Shown here: piece after piece, positions 9,761-21,227 of the stretch
Layout: each line of letters begins with the position of its first letter
How positions within the stretch are numbered: position 1 is the stretch's first letter
Assembly (NCBI GenBank): GCA_022747635.1
Contig: JAKTNV010000014.1
Coordinates: 6,919,110-6,983,109 of the forward strand
From: Hetaerina americana
Lineage: Eukaryota; Arthropoda; Insecta; Odonata; Calopterygidae
Direction: 5' to 3'
DNA: 64,000 nucleotides
The notes under the pieces: model-generated
Databases searched by the model: none
The model's input: only the letters and a program-made list of their open reading frames with translations
Told to the model about the DNA's origin: nothing
Program-made: the position numbers and the translations under genes

Positions 9761-12250
9761 TTTATATCGCAATGGTCGCGACAGAAGCCATGGTGAGAGA
9801 GAAAGAGAGGGAGGGATTCGCCCGCGGGTTTCAAGTCAACAATCCGATTTCGAGATCAATGCTCCGTCGTTTAACACCTACACTCCTTCTCTTTGCCGCA
9901 TCGCAAAGCTGAGTGTCACATCCCGCTAGAACCGTCGATGGACTTTGAGAAAAGGGAGCGTCAACTTGAGTTTTCCAGCAATTTTTCAAAGCTAGAAATG
10001 GAGGGACAATGTTTGACTGGGTGGAGTAATCATTTACATTCCTTGGGTGGAATGTTGAACATCAATGCGAAGAAACTATCGTTTTTTCATTTCAATCCAT
10101 AGTAAATTCTATGGTATTCGTTACTGCATGGGTGATATTTACGTCAGAAATCGGCCATAAATTCGCTCTTTGGTTTTTTAATGGCAATCTAAACAAAAAT
10201 TAATCAACTACTATGGTTAGACTCTCCATCTCCCCTTACCTAGCGTCAGATTCGAGCAAGCACTTGGAGATCCTTATTTATATATTTTGTGTGAGCAGTA
10301 AAGGAAAAAAGGATTTTTGATTTTCAATGAAACAGATACACGCATGTTAATTGGGAAAACGATAAAATATCATCTAATACCCTGTTACAACGCCACGGTT
10401 TAATCAAATTAAATATGGGGAGCAACAGATGCTACGTATTAATTTTTATTCATGGGATCAAAAATTACCTAATTAAACCCAGAGTTCGGTGAATTAAGTC
10501 ATCATCTCCAACATAATAATGAGAGAATCACGAAATGTGTTCCTGGAATTAAATGAAACCGCTGATCCAATTCCAATTCAATGATACTTTGTCCAATAAT
10601 TTTCAGTTCCGCTAATTTGCAACTCAGTCTGCAAGGATAACGAGGGTCATGAAATCATTTTTTAGGACATGCGTAATATACAATAACAGCTTCAATTTAA
10701 AGTAATAGATTTCATAGGTCTATTTTCGTCAAAAAATACGAGTGCGTGCTATGCATATTTAATTTTCAAACAGTAAAGATCAAAGTTGAAATTTCACGAG
10801 GTTGCCTCTGTGAGACATGAAAAATCAAAGGTATATCGATATAAATAAGCTTCAAGCACTTTTACATGAAAAAAGTAAATTGTGATGACGTAGATAAGGG
10901 TGCAATTTGTCAATCTTGGCCGATAAATAATTTATATAGAAGCCACAGCATTTATTAAGAAAACTATTATGCAAAATATAATATTCCGGTACCACACATT
11001 TCTATACAAATGCTTTTTTGGATAAATAGCGCTAAATTTCCTATTTATTACATTTTAACGCCCACTGTCAGATTGGAAGTCTAAAAATTCTCAATTGAAG
11101 TATTTGACCTCTTAGGAACCACCATTACTCAAACCACACCACATTTAATGTACACATTTTCCCTACTGGCATACCTTAAAGGGTTTCCCTCTGTGCTAGA
11201 ATTTGATTTGCTGATCAATTTTTAAAGTATTAAGAGGCATCCACAAATTTCCCACGTCAATCGGTTGCCATATATGTAAAAAACAGAAAGTTCTTCTTAA
11301 AGGTGAAACGAGTTTTATTTCCAGTGAACTGTCAATAACTCGCTCTAAAATCACCAAATTTTATTGGGAAAGTGATTACATAGAAGTAGGTGGTTAGGCA
11401 TAAAATTTGCAACATATTTTTACGAACAATAAAATTGATGGCCGCACTGTCCAGTTCACGGTGTTTTTTTATATCTGCCACTTGAGTAAAAAGAGTTTTC
11501 ATTACTGAAATTCATTATTTCAATACTTGTGCCGTCATTTAGTGTATTATAAAAGCGTGTAATGAACCGTTTTCTCCTCTTCCGTGGTTTAACATTCAAT
11601 GAAATTCAATCCATATTTAGTGAGAGTTATGTTGTATTATTTATGTTAAAAATGCCCGTGCATGTATGCAACTGCTCAAAGGGAGGCCGAATATCATATG
11701 ATGACACATCCAAATACACTCGACCAAGGACCTGCTGGTTTTTCAAATGGGAAAAAGAGTAACACTATCCTATAGACATATTTTCTGCAGCCATGGAATC
11801 ATAGCATCGACTCTGTAAAAAATGTTTGAGTCACAGCACGATTGTGTTTCGAAGTATTAAAAGTTTCATATTTCTTGAAAGCTTATTTTGATTCCTTATG
11901 AATTGTTTCTATTCCAGTCAGTATCACCTTTTAACGCCACCAGGTATATAAAATTCATAATTAATACCAAAAGTAAATAGGTCATTCGATAAAAAAGAAC
12001 ATCAAGAAAAAAGACGATATAAACATTGAAAGGCTATATCATGCGCTAAATGTTCAGAGAGGAAAAACAAAATTATTAAATAGAGAAGTCTCCTTACTGT
12101 AGCAGATTTCCATGACCACAGAATGGCACTGGTGCCTTTCTAGACCCTCCGAGCATCGCATCAAAATTCACTACAGTAAAAGAATCTTCAATATCAAGTA
12201 AGTAGTTTTTGTTTCCATTGATTTCGACCAGTATATTTCTAGTACTTTTC
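9761..12250. other. no recognised gene; AT-rich
   Basis: Only short open frames without motifs are present. Many stops in all frames from 10100 to 11550. Nothing assignable. Confidence 0.5.
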
Positions 12251-12254
12251 GACA

Positions 12255-12655
12255 TCCACTATACTTACCTAAATTTCTTCCCTCTCGATCACAGTCTTCC
12301 ACATCTATTGCAACTCATTGTGCCTGCATCCACTTGCTCTGCCTTCTTCGAATGTATCCAAACAACTATCTCTCTCCCCTATAATGTCTAGCAATTCTAC
12401 GTGTGCTTTTCTTTCCGTCCACTTCACTTTACTCAAAACTCACATTTAAAATACCTCGAAATCTACGCCTCATCTCTTTACTTAAGTACCAAATGTCCGA
12501 GTCGTATAAATTAACGCTCCACATTAAAATTTTAACTATTCTTTTGTTTAGAGTTTTATTTATGGTCCTCATCAGTAACTCTCCCCTCTTTGTAAAAGCC
12601 TCTTATATTTACTGCGTTTCCCCTTTTTGTCTAATGTGCTTCCTAAATTAATGAT
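12255..12655 (-). pseudogene. RTE-like LINE C-terminal remnant
   Basis: The plus-strand text aligns with the minus-strand RTE fragment at 4735-5045. Shared blocks are ATCACAGTCTTC then CACATC; TCCACTTG/TTC..TGCCT; TTTCCGTCCACTTCAC (compare CTCTGTCCATTTCACC); AAATCTACGCCTC..TCTTTACTTAAGTACC (compare AGTCTACGTCTATCCTCCTG); and CGCTCCACATTAAAATTTT. All lie in the same order. The minus-strand frame is broken. It represents the segment between the RT thumb and the ORF end. Confidence 0.7.
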
Positions 12656-14790
12656 ATCTAGCCACTGCTCTAGTTAAATGTCTAAATGTTTTAATATTTA
12701 ATTTAGTCTTTCTATTCATTAAATATCTTCCCTTTTTTCTTTCCTATTTCATGTCAATGATGATTCGTTGACAGAACCTCCTTAGTTGAACAATTGAAGG
12801 GAGCGTTTGTAAAAATTGAGTACATTGTGCTACTTTCAAATCGCCTCTCTCTTTATCCAGTTACAGTGTATTTTATTTTTTTAAGTACGCGAATAGTTTC
12901 AAACGGTCTAAAACTGAAGAGAAAATTTTCAATATATCCCATGACGTGGCATCAAATTATCTGACATTGTCCTTCGATGTATATTTTCTAATTTTAATCG
13001 CTGCCATTCTATACTTTGCATAAATAGAAACCATATGATACATCGAACGTTCAAATATATGGTATTTTTTCTATCAGCACCACTCTTCATCAGTTATATC
13101 CTTTTCCTGATCACTTGCGTCAAAAAACACGCACTTCTATTTTATGCTCTGAACTTCATCAAAAGTGTCTTCCTTTTCCCAAGTACCGTGTGGTTCTATT
13201 AAATCTTATAGAGCAACCTTTTAAGCACTATTTGACGGGAAGATATATTGCTAGGGATCGATCTTTTCAAAAATTTTAAAGTTTATTTGATTTAAAATTT
13301 GACATAATGTTCCATTTGACATTCAAAGTAGTATTCTTTCTGGGTTAATAGTAATATCAAACGAGTGACTTGATCGGAAGGAAAAGACTACCAGATTGAA
13401 AATAGATACAAAAGACTGAATCAATATTTCACAACATTTTAACTACAGCTCAAGCTGAGAATAAAATTCATGTATTCCTTGAATTGCTATTTCATGGGCA
13501 ATTTTCCTAATTTTAGAAGCCTGAATAAAAAATATCTCCTTTCAACTCGAGAATTATTATTCTTTGATCGGATTACCGGAGAAGCGACGTACCCCCAGGG
13601 AAATAGATAAACCTCCATTTTTCGTCAGTGTAAGCATTGGATGAAGAAAGCACTTCCAATCGGGAGATCCATATGAATGGCTCTCTACATATAAGAGGGC
13701 ATCATCAATATGTCCAGTGTGAGTTCATAAAACATTCACTTGAATCCTCTTCACGCGGAAAAAAATAGCAAAATTCTCAAAGGGCTAACCCTGGAATTTG
13801 TGCCATTCCGTACCGTTGCCATATTTCTCCCTCTAACGTCTCCATTAATCTCGGGAGAATTCCTTTTACAAACAGTCCACTCTCTTTCTCTAATAAGCTT
13901 CTGTGATTTATACCGCTACCAATCACTTATGACCTTAGAAGTGTGGACGGCAAAATGAGCAACGGACTAATTCTGTCCACGGTTTGCAACATTATTCTGA
14001 AGGGTGCCTTTGATTTCCGAGAGTTTTGTGTGAGTTGATGATTTTGGCAAATGTAATTTCTTCCCGTAACAGGGATTATAATGGCAAAAAATAGATAACA
14101 AGCAGATATGTGCAACTAAATGATTTAATGAATTGAAAAATAGATCGCAACATAGAGGTTGATCACTTCAGAAGCAATTGTTTGTATCTTATTATGAGAG
14201 AGGTATTAGAGAGTTCCGATTTTTCATTGCATTAGAAATTATGTACCACGCTAAGGACTGTTACAAGATAGGCGAGAGGTATTTCTGTAAGTAATCAATT
14301 ACTCGTCATATAATCCTCTGGTGCTTCTGTAATACATATGCATACATCACCCTCTACAACTGACCAAACACTTTAATCACCGGAAAATTATGACCTGTTT
14401 TCGTACTTTATCTTACGAGATGAATCACTTTACCCTCATTTAACATCACAGGGCCACACTTCACCTGCGACTACGTTAATCTTAAGAGAAAAATTCAAGT
14501 CTTCAAATAAAAAAATAGAAGGAATTGTAATTAAAGAATAACAATGTTAAAAACCTTTATCTTCCTCGTCTCAATTTGTACAGACTGCATCCGCATGCAT
14601 GGATTCGTGTAAATAGAGAAGTGGCAATAACAATGAAACCGATTTCTCTGGAGCGAAAGGAAAAGAGCACACGAAGGGGCCAAGATTACTTTTTCCGCGC
14701 CAGGACTTAAGTTCGAATCTTCTGTACTCCACAGAAAATAAAAATCCACACCCAATTCCGCAGTCGGGAAATATTCCGAATCAGTCGGCC
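12656..14790. other. no recognised gene; AT-rich
   Basis: No repeat family or coding motif recognised. A tRNA-like T-arm sequence (AAGTTCGAATCTTC at 14709-14722) is followed by TACTCCACA but has no matching 5' acceptor strand. Confidence 0.4.
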
Positions 14791-14799
14791 GGTTTTCCC

Positions 14800-15470
14800 T
14801 TGAGGACAGAAATTTCTGCCGGCGTGAGCGAAGGGGAGTATGCTAGAGGTGGCCGAAACTCGGGGAGGAGGGCGAGAGGTGTGCCCTGGCACGAAGCAAC
14901 GCTTACAGGAGTGGGAGGGAGGGTGAGGAGGGGAGTCTTGGGGGAGGAGTGGCGAAAGCGAAGCGGAAATGAGATGTACGTGGAGGAGGCGTGGAGAGAA
15001 GGGAATCGACTGGAAGAAAAAGAAAAGGTGGAGTGAGGACGATCTAGTTCGGAGGTTTGCGTGATTTTATTTCTATACGACAGATTCCCCTGGTTGGGTG
15101 GGGGAGAAGAAAAAAAGATGCTTGGAGGGCGAATTGGCCCTTGCTGGTGTTTTAAGTCCAGTCGGGGTGTGGCGGCGTCAGGGGTGGGCGTGGTGGGTAA
15201 AGGGGATACGATGCAGGAGCGAAGGGAAAAAAATATAGAGGGAAGTGTCTGTGTGCGTGCGTGTGTATGCCAGGAGAGGTTATCGTTTTGCAGTAGCTTG
15301 GTTTTCTGGGAAGAACGGATGGGAAGGAGAGGAGAGAAGAGGGGGGGAAAGTCCAGCTGGTTAAGGAGGAAAGGTACGAAGGGAGGGGGGGGGATGGTGC
15401 GAAGAAAGGAAAAGCGTGGGGACGTGGGGGTTAGGGGCAGTCTGGATGTGGCAGCGGTTATGCTGGCCGT
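14800..15470. other. G-rich strand-skewed low-complexity block
   Basis: The plus strand is rich in GGGAGG/GGAGGA units. The 171-codon frame at 15061-15576 is glycine/arginine/lysine-biased and shows no domain, so it is treated as a compositional artefact. Confidence 0.5.
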
Positions 15471-16240
15471 AATTTACCGCTGCGAAAAATATCTTGATAA
15501 AGGTTTTCTTTCGAAAGAAATATACCTACGTTTCCTCTATTCGATTTCCTCGCCTGCGATGAGGGAAAAGTTTTAATTAGTAAGATATTATTTTTAATTG
15601 CGATTCCTCGAGGTCAGGATTTGTTATTGATAATGCCAATACGATTTCAAAAAAGTTTATTAATACGTACTTTTGCCATAATATTCTGAATCGAGATCTT
15701 AATAGCTGTTTTTTCTCCTTTCTCTTCATTATATATTTATTTTAGTACACTACAAAGCCACCGCTGTGGTATGCGGTAGAATGGGAATAGAAATCTGACT
15801 ATTTTTGACCCGAAAAACGTAAAAATTTAATTTAAAAAACTTACAAATGAGGAAATAAATCTCTGAAATAAGAGATAACTCATACAATAGTGCGTAGTTA
15901 TTTGAGACGACATGATTCTCAATATCAATCTTAAGCACCATGTAATATTTTGGAGGTCCATGTTTATAAATTTTTTATAGATAAAAATAATTGATTTCAT
16001 TTCTTTATCATTGACCAACTTCTCCGACATTCCAGTCAATTTACGTAGCCAAGCAAGTAGGTGACTTGGGAAAAAAATTATTTTTTGCAAGTCAAACTCC
16101 AGAAATTTTCAAGAGTTTGACTAAGCTACTAGTAAACAGAATAGCATTCGATGGTCTGACTCAACTTTGTGAAATGCCATGGGCATTAAATGAAGAACGC
16201 AATGCATTGTTCCACTCCTTACTTCATTCATTAATACTAC
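15471..16240. other. no recognised gene
   Basis: AT-rich. The frame at 16066-16287 leads up to the PLE below, but its residues could not be matched to a PLE region. Confidence 0.4.
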
Positions 16241-16545
16241 GAAAAACAAAGTGGAAAAACAAAATAAAAGTGGCATTTATAAATTAACTTGTACGGACTG
16301 CAATGCTATCTACATAAGCCAAACGGGTAGATTATTGAAAATGCGAGCGGTAGAACGTAAATGCTGTTTTAGGAAATGTGACCCCACGTTATCAATTTCG
16401 CTTGGAATCTTTGGGAAGAAAATCATGGGAGCGATTTCAACCTAGAACTGATACACCAAATGGACAAAGGAAGGAGAATGGACAGGTGGGAAGAGATGGA
16501 AATCAGGAAGAATTTGGGAAAGGATAATTTGGTCAACGATTTATA
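16241..16545 (+). pseudogene. Penelope-like element GIY-YIG endonuclease and C-terminus remnant
   Basis: One frame reads SGIYKLTCTDCNAIYISQTG followed by RLLKMR, the start of the GIY-YIG endonuclease domain fused to RT in Penelope-like retroelements. The canonical YIG glycine is serine here (YIS). After a frameshift near 16345-16415 another frame reads ENHGSDFNLELIHQMDKG, then RRMDRWEEMEIRK..NLVND and a stop at 16543-16545. That matches the expected C-terminal end of PLE proteins and resembles RMGALEQMDIRR at 25 kb. No RT portion is visible upstream, so the copy is 5'-truncated and inactive. Its non-coding tail follows directly. Confidence 0.8.
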
Positions 16546-16850
16546 GTTTGAATACCTCCTTCTACCCACTTCTCCCCAATCCTGGAAGCATCCCTTCCCT
16601 TCAAGAAAAGACCTAACTACCCTTCCCCCCAATCTGGACCCCACTAATCACCTTTCCTGACGCTTAACACCCCTCTACTTCCTCCACATTTCCCCTCTCT
16701 CACCCACACCTTCCCCGAAAGAATCGTGCATAAATGGACTGCAACATGAGTGATTTTTACCAGATGATGACGCCTAATCGTTGAAACTAGTAGCACCAAA
16801 ATAAAGAGAAGTTGAAAAATACAATCTGTTCTTCATTGGATGTATAGAAT
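16546..16850 (+). mobile_element. PLE 3' tail with TATA-like box and hammerhead-like motif
   Basis: A C/T-rich segment (16560-16720) leads to an ATAAATGG box at 16730. About 31 nt later comes AGATGATGA (16762-16770), a 3-bp stem ACG/CGT, and GAAAC (16783-16787). CACC follows, pairing candidate for GGTG-type stems, then AATAAA at 16800-16805. The order CUGAUGA-like, short stem, GAAAC is that of hammerhead ribozymes, which are known from PLE pseudo-LTRs. The first core base differs (A for C), so self-cleavage is doubtful here. Confidence 0.6.
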
Positions 16851-17129
16851 AGTCATTCAATACAATAGTAGTAAAAATTAGTATTATAAACACAGCAGTC
16901 ATACATACAACTATTAGTCAATGCCTTTCGCACTTTTTATGCCTAACGCGACTTCTTATTTCTAGCGCGATATAAATCAGCTGTAATGACACATGGTTGA
17001 ATTATCAGCCGTATACCATTATTTATTAAAACATATATTTCCAAAAATAAATTTTTGAACAAAACTACTCTGAGAAATCAATAAAAAACAATAATATAAA
17101 AAGCGTAAAAAAATGATACACTTAATGAT

Positions 17130-17420
17130 TTTGTCAATAGTCTGCTGGTGCTACAGGTAAGTCGATGCTGTAAGGGGGTGGGCAATCATCTCGATGCCAT
17201 TTTTTGTTAGGTAATTGACTACCTTGGAGCAGGTGTGGCTGGGTGCGCAGTGCCCAGTCACACCATCGCCAAACTTTCAGTGATAATGGTATGTTCTGTC
17301 ATCTCATCAATGACAATAAGATCTGAGGTCTTGCACACACTTCACTGATGGTGTGAATTGAGCACTTAGCGCACACGTTGTTCGTTTTCGTCGGTTCCTG
17401 ATGCCTATGGCCGTCTAACT
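17130..17420 (-). pseudogene. mariner-like transposase remnant
   Basis: On the minus strand 17150-17230 translates as VVNYLTKNGIEMIAHPPYS, then IDLPVAPADY. This matches the mariner/Tc1 catalytic segment pattern HPPYSPDLAP-S/C-D-Y/F, which includes the third acidic residue. Further 5' on the same strand (about 17390) GTDENEQRVR resembles the region before the helix-turn-helix. Stops and frame changes are present, and most of the central transposase is missing. Terminal inverted repeats were not identified. Confidence 0.5.
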
Positions 17421-17710
17421 CGGCTCGTGAGCTCGTTCCTCCACACACCTCCGGCCATCTTCGAAGAGCTTGTGCCCCTTAAAAACTATAGCATTGACAT
17501 ACTTTCATCCTCGAACAATTGGTGAATCATGGCAAACGTCAATTCGCTGATTATCGCAATCACACCGAATCATTCCAAATGGGTCCACTAAAAATACGAT
17601 CTAACCTGAACAAACGCTCGGAGGCAATTGGTGCTCGACGCGTGTTTGGATTAGTTTCTACCATAATTTATCCAGAGGTATTCAATAAAATTGTCTCTCA
17701 TCACACGGCA

Positions 17711-17747
17711 ACTGATAACAGATACTGATAACAGATACTGATAACAG
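17711..17747. repeat. 13-bp tandem repeat
   Basis: ACTGATAACAGAT is repeated almost three times, the last copy partial. Confidence 0.85.
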
Positions 17748-19753
17748 TTTTTAACAATAACAAAAACTATTATCCATGTATAATCAACTAACTATTAAGA
17801 GTTATTATCTCTATTTAAAATTTGAAATTCAGCCGATAGATAGTATATATTGCTACCAGAGACAATTGCTGATGAACGGTTTGTTCACGTCTAGTAGCAA
17901 TTACGGTTTACTTTCAACAATTTCATTCAAAATTAAATCAATTTTGGATAGTTGAATGAATTGCTATGCTCTTGTGTATCCCTGATGCTGACAACTGACT
18001 TATTATAAAATGTATTTAAACTGGTTAATCATTCGGAAGATTATGGAAAACTCGGCAATCATTATATAATTTGAAAATGGTAAAGTGACGCTGGAAATAA
18101 TTGGGGTTTTGGAGAATCGGTTTAATTGCTTTAACATGGCATTTTACATTTCCTCTTTCATAACCGGAAATAAAGGGTTCTATTTTCCTCTTAATCGGTT
18201 AGTCCGGTGAAATATCAACGAAAAACGGAACGAGAATTGTTTAATTATTTAAATTAAAATAAATGTGGCTGGTACTGAAATTTCATTTTAAAGGAATTTG
18301 AATTTACCCCATCCATAAGCATTATTTCATGCATAATAAAAATCAGGTTAATTATTTTAGATAATGAAAAATGTACCTGGAAAAGAGGCTTTAGGGTTGA
18401 AAAGGGGCATATTGATTGAATAAGGATTTTAAAATGTTTATTTCTATTTAAATTCTGTGCGCACTTATACTTGGGCAGTAATAAATAAAATTTCAAAGCA
18501 AAAATACCATAAACGCTGGCCACTGGCCAAGGGCAAAACATTTTCACTGACTATTTCAAAATTTTATTAGAAGTCCAAACAAAATATTCTCTTTGTGAAG
18601 TGCCTAAAGCCATACTTTATTTCCTAATTATTTCCAGTCAAAGAAGAGTATTCTCTCCTCTGCTGTCCTATCATCTCTAAAAAAACGTTTTTTGTAGCTT
18701 AAGTCAGAGGAAAGCAAGGCAAATAGTTCTCTGAGCAACGATATCATTCTATATTTAGGATTGTGCGCTTTTATTGGTATGGTAATTACTTTCTCATGGA
18801 GGTTTTTTTAATTGCCAAGAAATTGACCGACGTATATAATGGAGGAAAAAATTAAATCGCTAAAATGATAATTGATAAGGGATTTATAAAATAATAATCT
18901 AAGTATTGAATTTATTTCGAAAAGCAATTTATAATAAAAGTTTCATTTTCAAATGTGAGTTTAATATTAATTCCAGATAAAAGCTAAATGGCTGAGGTAA
19001 AGAAATCTCAAAGCAGGGCAAGTTAGGATTAAATGTTGCTCAAGTTGGTCAAGAAAATGTTTCACCTCTTACTATGAGTAAAATAAAACTGGTAGTAATC
19101 AGTACAATTCAAAAAGGATATAAAAATAAACTGTAGTAAAAATACTCAAAAGTATGATAATCCAATTGCTGGAGAAGAAAATACTTCGTTTTTCCACAAA
19201 CATTTTCAAACAGAACAAAGAATTTTCTTTCGCAGCATAACAAAGGATGCCTCAAACCACTCAATCATCTGATCGGCATAGCAGGACTTTAAGTAATGTA
19301 TTTCAATTTGGCATTTCGATCGATTTGTATTTTTTCTTTGACTATGTAAACTAAGCAAATTAAAAAATATATATATATAATTATTACTCGACAGTGATTC
19401 AACTCCGTTTTGTTCCCATCAAAAAAATTCATCAGGCATATCTTTTTATTTGATTTCTTAAATAAACTGAATTTAACCCTTGATCCTAGAATAAATGCCG
19501 TCATTAAATAGATAGAACTAATCAATTCCTTTTTTATGAATGGATTGGACGTTATTTAACCATTAACAATGGTATTCTTTTTCGAAATTTCGTTAATGAC
19601 AACAGAAAAATTATATTCTAAAGTACTAATACTTTTCGTGCAGAACACGATTATTTCTTCACACAAGAGTGCTCGTCAGTTTAGAAAAATGCATAGATTA
19701 TAACTATGATTATATCAACCATAGAATATTATATCATTAAACTAGATGATCAG
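17748..19753. other. no recognised gene; AT-rich
   Basis: Dense stops in all frames. No repeat family recognised. Confidence 0.5.
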
Positions 19754-20051
19754 GATGGTGCAGAGACTAACCTAAAGGCTTCCCACCGAGAGGGCCCGGG
19801 TATATATCCTGGAGGCAACAAATATGTTTCAGTGGTATCCCAAACCCAACTTGAGGTGGCTTTTGGAGAGAATTTTGAGTGAGTACGACGTCCGTCGGAT
19901 GGGACGTTAAACTGCGGACCCCTTGGTGCCTTTCGAGAAGAGTAGGCGAATCGCGACGCCGAGTTTCTCTCGACCCTTCCTTTCCCATCCATCCCTAATG
20001 GCACAAATGACCTTAGCTGTCGGTTATCTCCCATAAAACTACTACTAGTAT
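19754..20051 (+). mobile_element. tRNA-derived SINE, family B, copy 2
   Basis: Aligns over almost its whole length with the minus-strand copy at 1654-1952: GATGGTGC head, TTCCCACC, GAGAGGGCCCGGG, CAGTGGTATCCC, TGGGACGTTAAACTGCGGA, CCATCC..TAATGGC and GACCTTAGCTGTCGG. It ends in ACTACTACTAGTA. The A and B boxes are more decayed than in copy 1 (GGTATATATCC in place of the B box). Open frames on the opposite strand here are shadows. Confidence 0.75.
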
Positions 20052-21227
20052 CTACTAAACATACTACTAGTATCGTTAAACGAGTATCTGATCGGTCAGC
20101 TATTTTAATTTGATTAGGTATTCAAACCCATATTGAATTAATTAATCATCTACGATGTTTAGAAAATGGAATAAATTTTAAGATTAAATAATGCTAACCC
20201 AACAGGTAAAACGTTTGCTGTTTTAATTACATTTAAATATTCTCCTCTACATAGCGGCTTTATAATACTCTCATAGCTGAGCCGTCATTCTTTGATAGTT
20301 GGATCCATTCTTCCCATTAAAAATTGTTTATTATTAAATTGTTAAAGGCAGCGTTTTACACTTAAATAATAAATAACAGCTTGGCTTAGGTAAGTTTAAC
20401 TTTAAACATAAAACTACGAATAAAATAAAAATGTACCCGGCAAAAGCTATAGATAGTGACAGCGATTCAGATGCATTCAGTGGTTACTAGAAAATATAAT
20501 CTACTCGAATACCGTCCGATCTTCTGTTTACTTTTTCTTGTATGATGACTTATTTCAAAATATTTTATCCCTACGTCGATTTGACTAACTTTTATTTTAC
20601 CTTTGTCAAAAAAAATGTTTATAAACTACAATTAACTGAGAAAAATATTGGGGAAAGGTTTTTCGTCTAATCTGCACGACAACAGTAGCGTAGAGTAGTT
20701 TTCAGCGGTTATGTTGAGTACACTAAAAGTCGATGTGTTAAAATTTAAAAACACAAAGATACTGCAGTAATGTAATATGTATTTAATATAATTTACATTC
20801 TCCATAAATAATTGGTATTTATCGTTAAAATACTTTTTGATCTTCACTAATTTTAGTCGTTAATAGCTTTCCAAAAAGATTTTGAACCGGATATATTTAA
20901 TATAGATATTCACAAGTGGTAAAGCTTTTTCTCTGGCATTATAGGGAATAAAAGTCACCGTATAATTTAAATGTGGTAATATTTAATAGGCGATTTATAT
21001 ACTCTCTACTCTATCCTATATGTTGAATAAATTTGTTTGGCAATATAATTGATCGTGGGTTTTAAATAGGACGTGGAAAATATTATTTTCAAGTTATAAA
21101 CAGAATTTCTCAATTATATGCATTTGAATCTTAAATATTGAAGTAGCTTTTTTATCGTACCATTGAAATGAAAGAAAATATTATCAATTTTGTCTTCCTC
21201 ATTAGTCAATAGATCCAAAAAATGATT
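20052..21227. other. no recognised gene; AT-rich
   Basis: Very AT-rich, with no motif-bearing open frame and no repeat copy recognised. Confidence 0.5.

Noticed and set aside
14709..14735. Possible tRNA 3' half (AAGTTCGAATCTTC)
   Set aside because: No matching acceptor strand or D arm upstream; chance match likely.
15061..15576. 171-codon open frame on the plus strand
   Set aside because: Lies in G-rich low-complexity DNA; composition is glycine/arginine/lysine-biased and no domain is visible.
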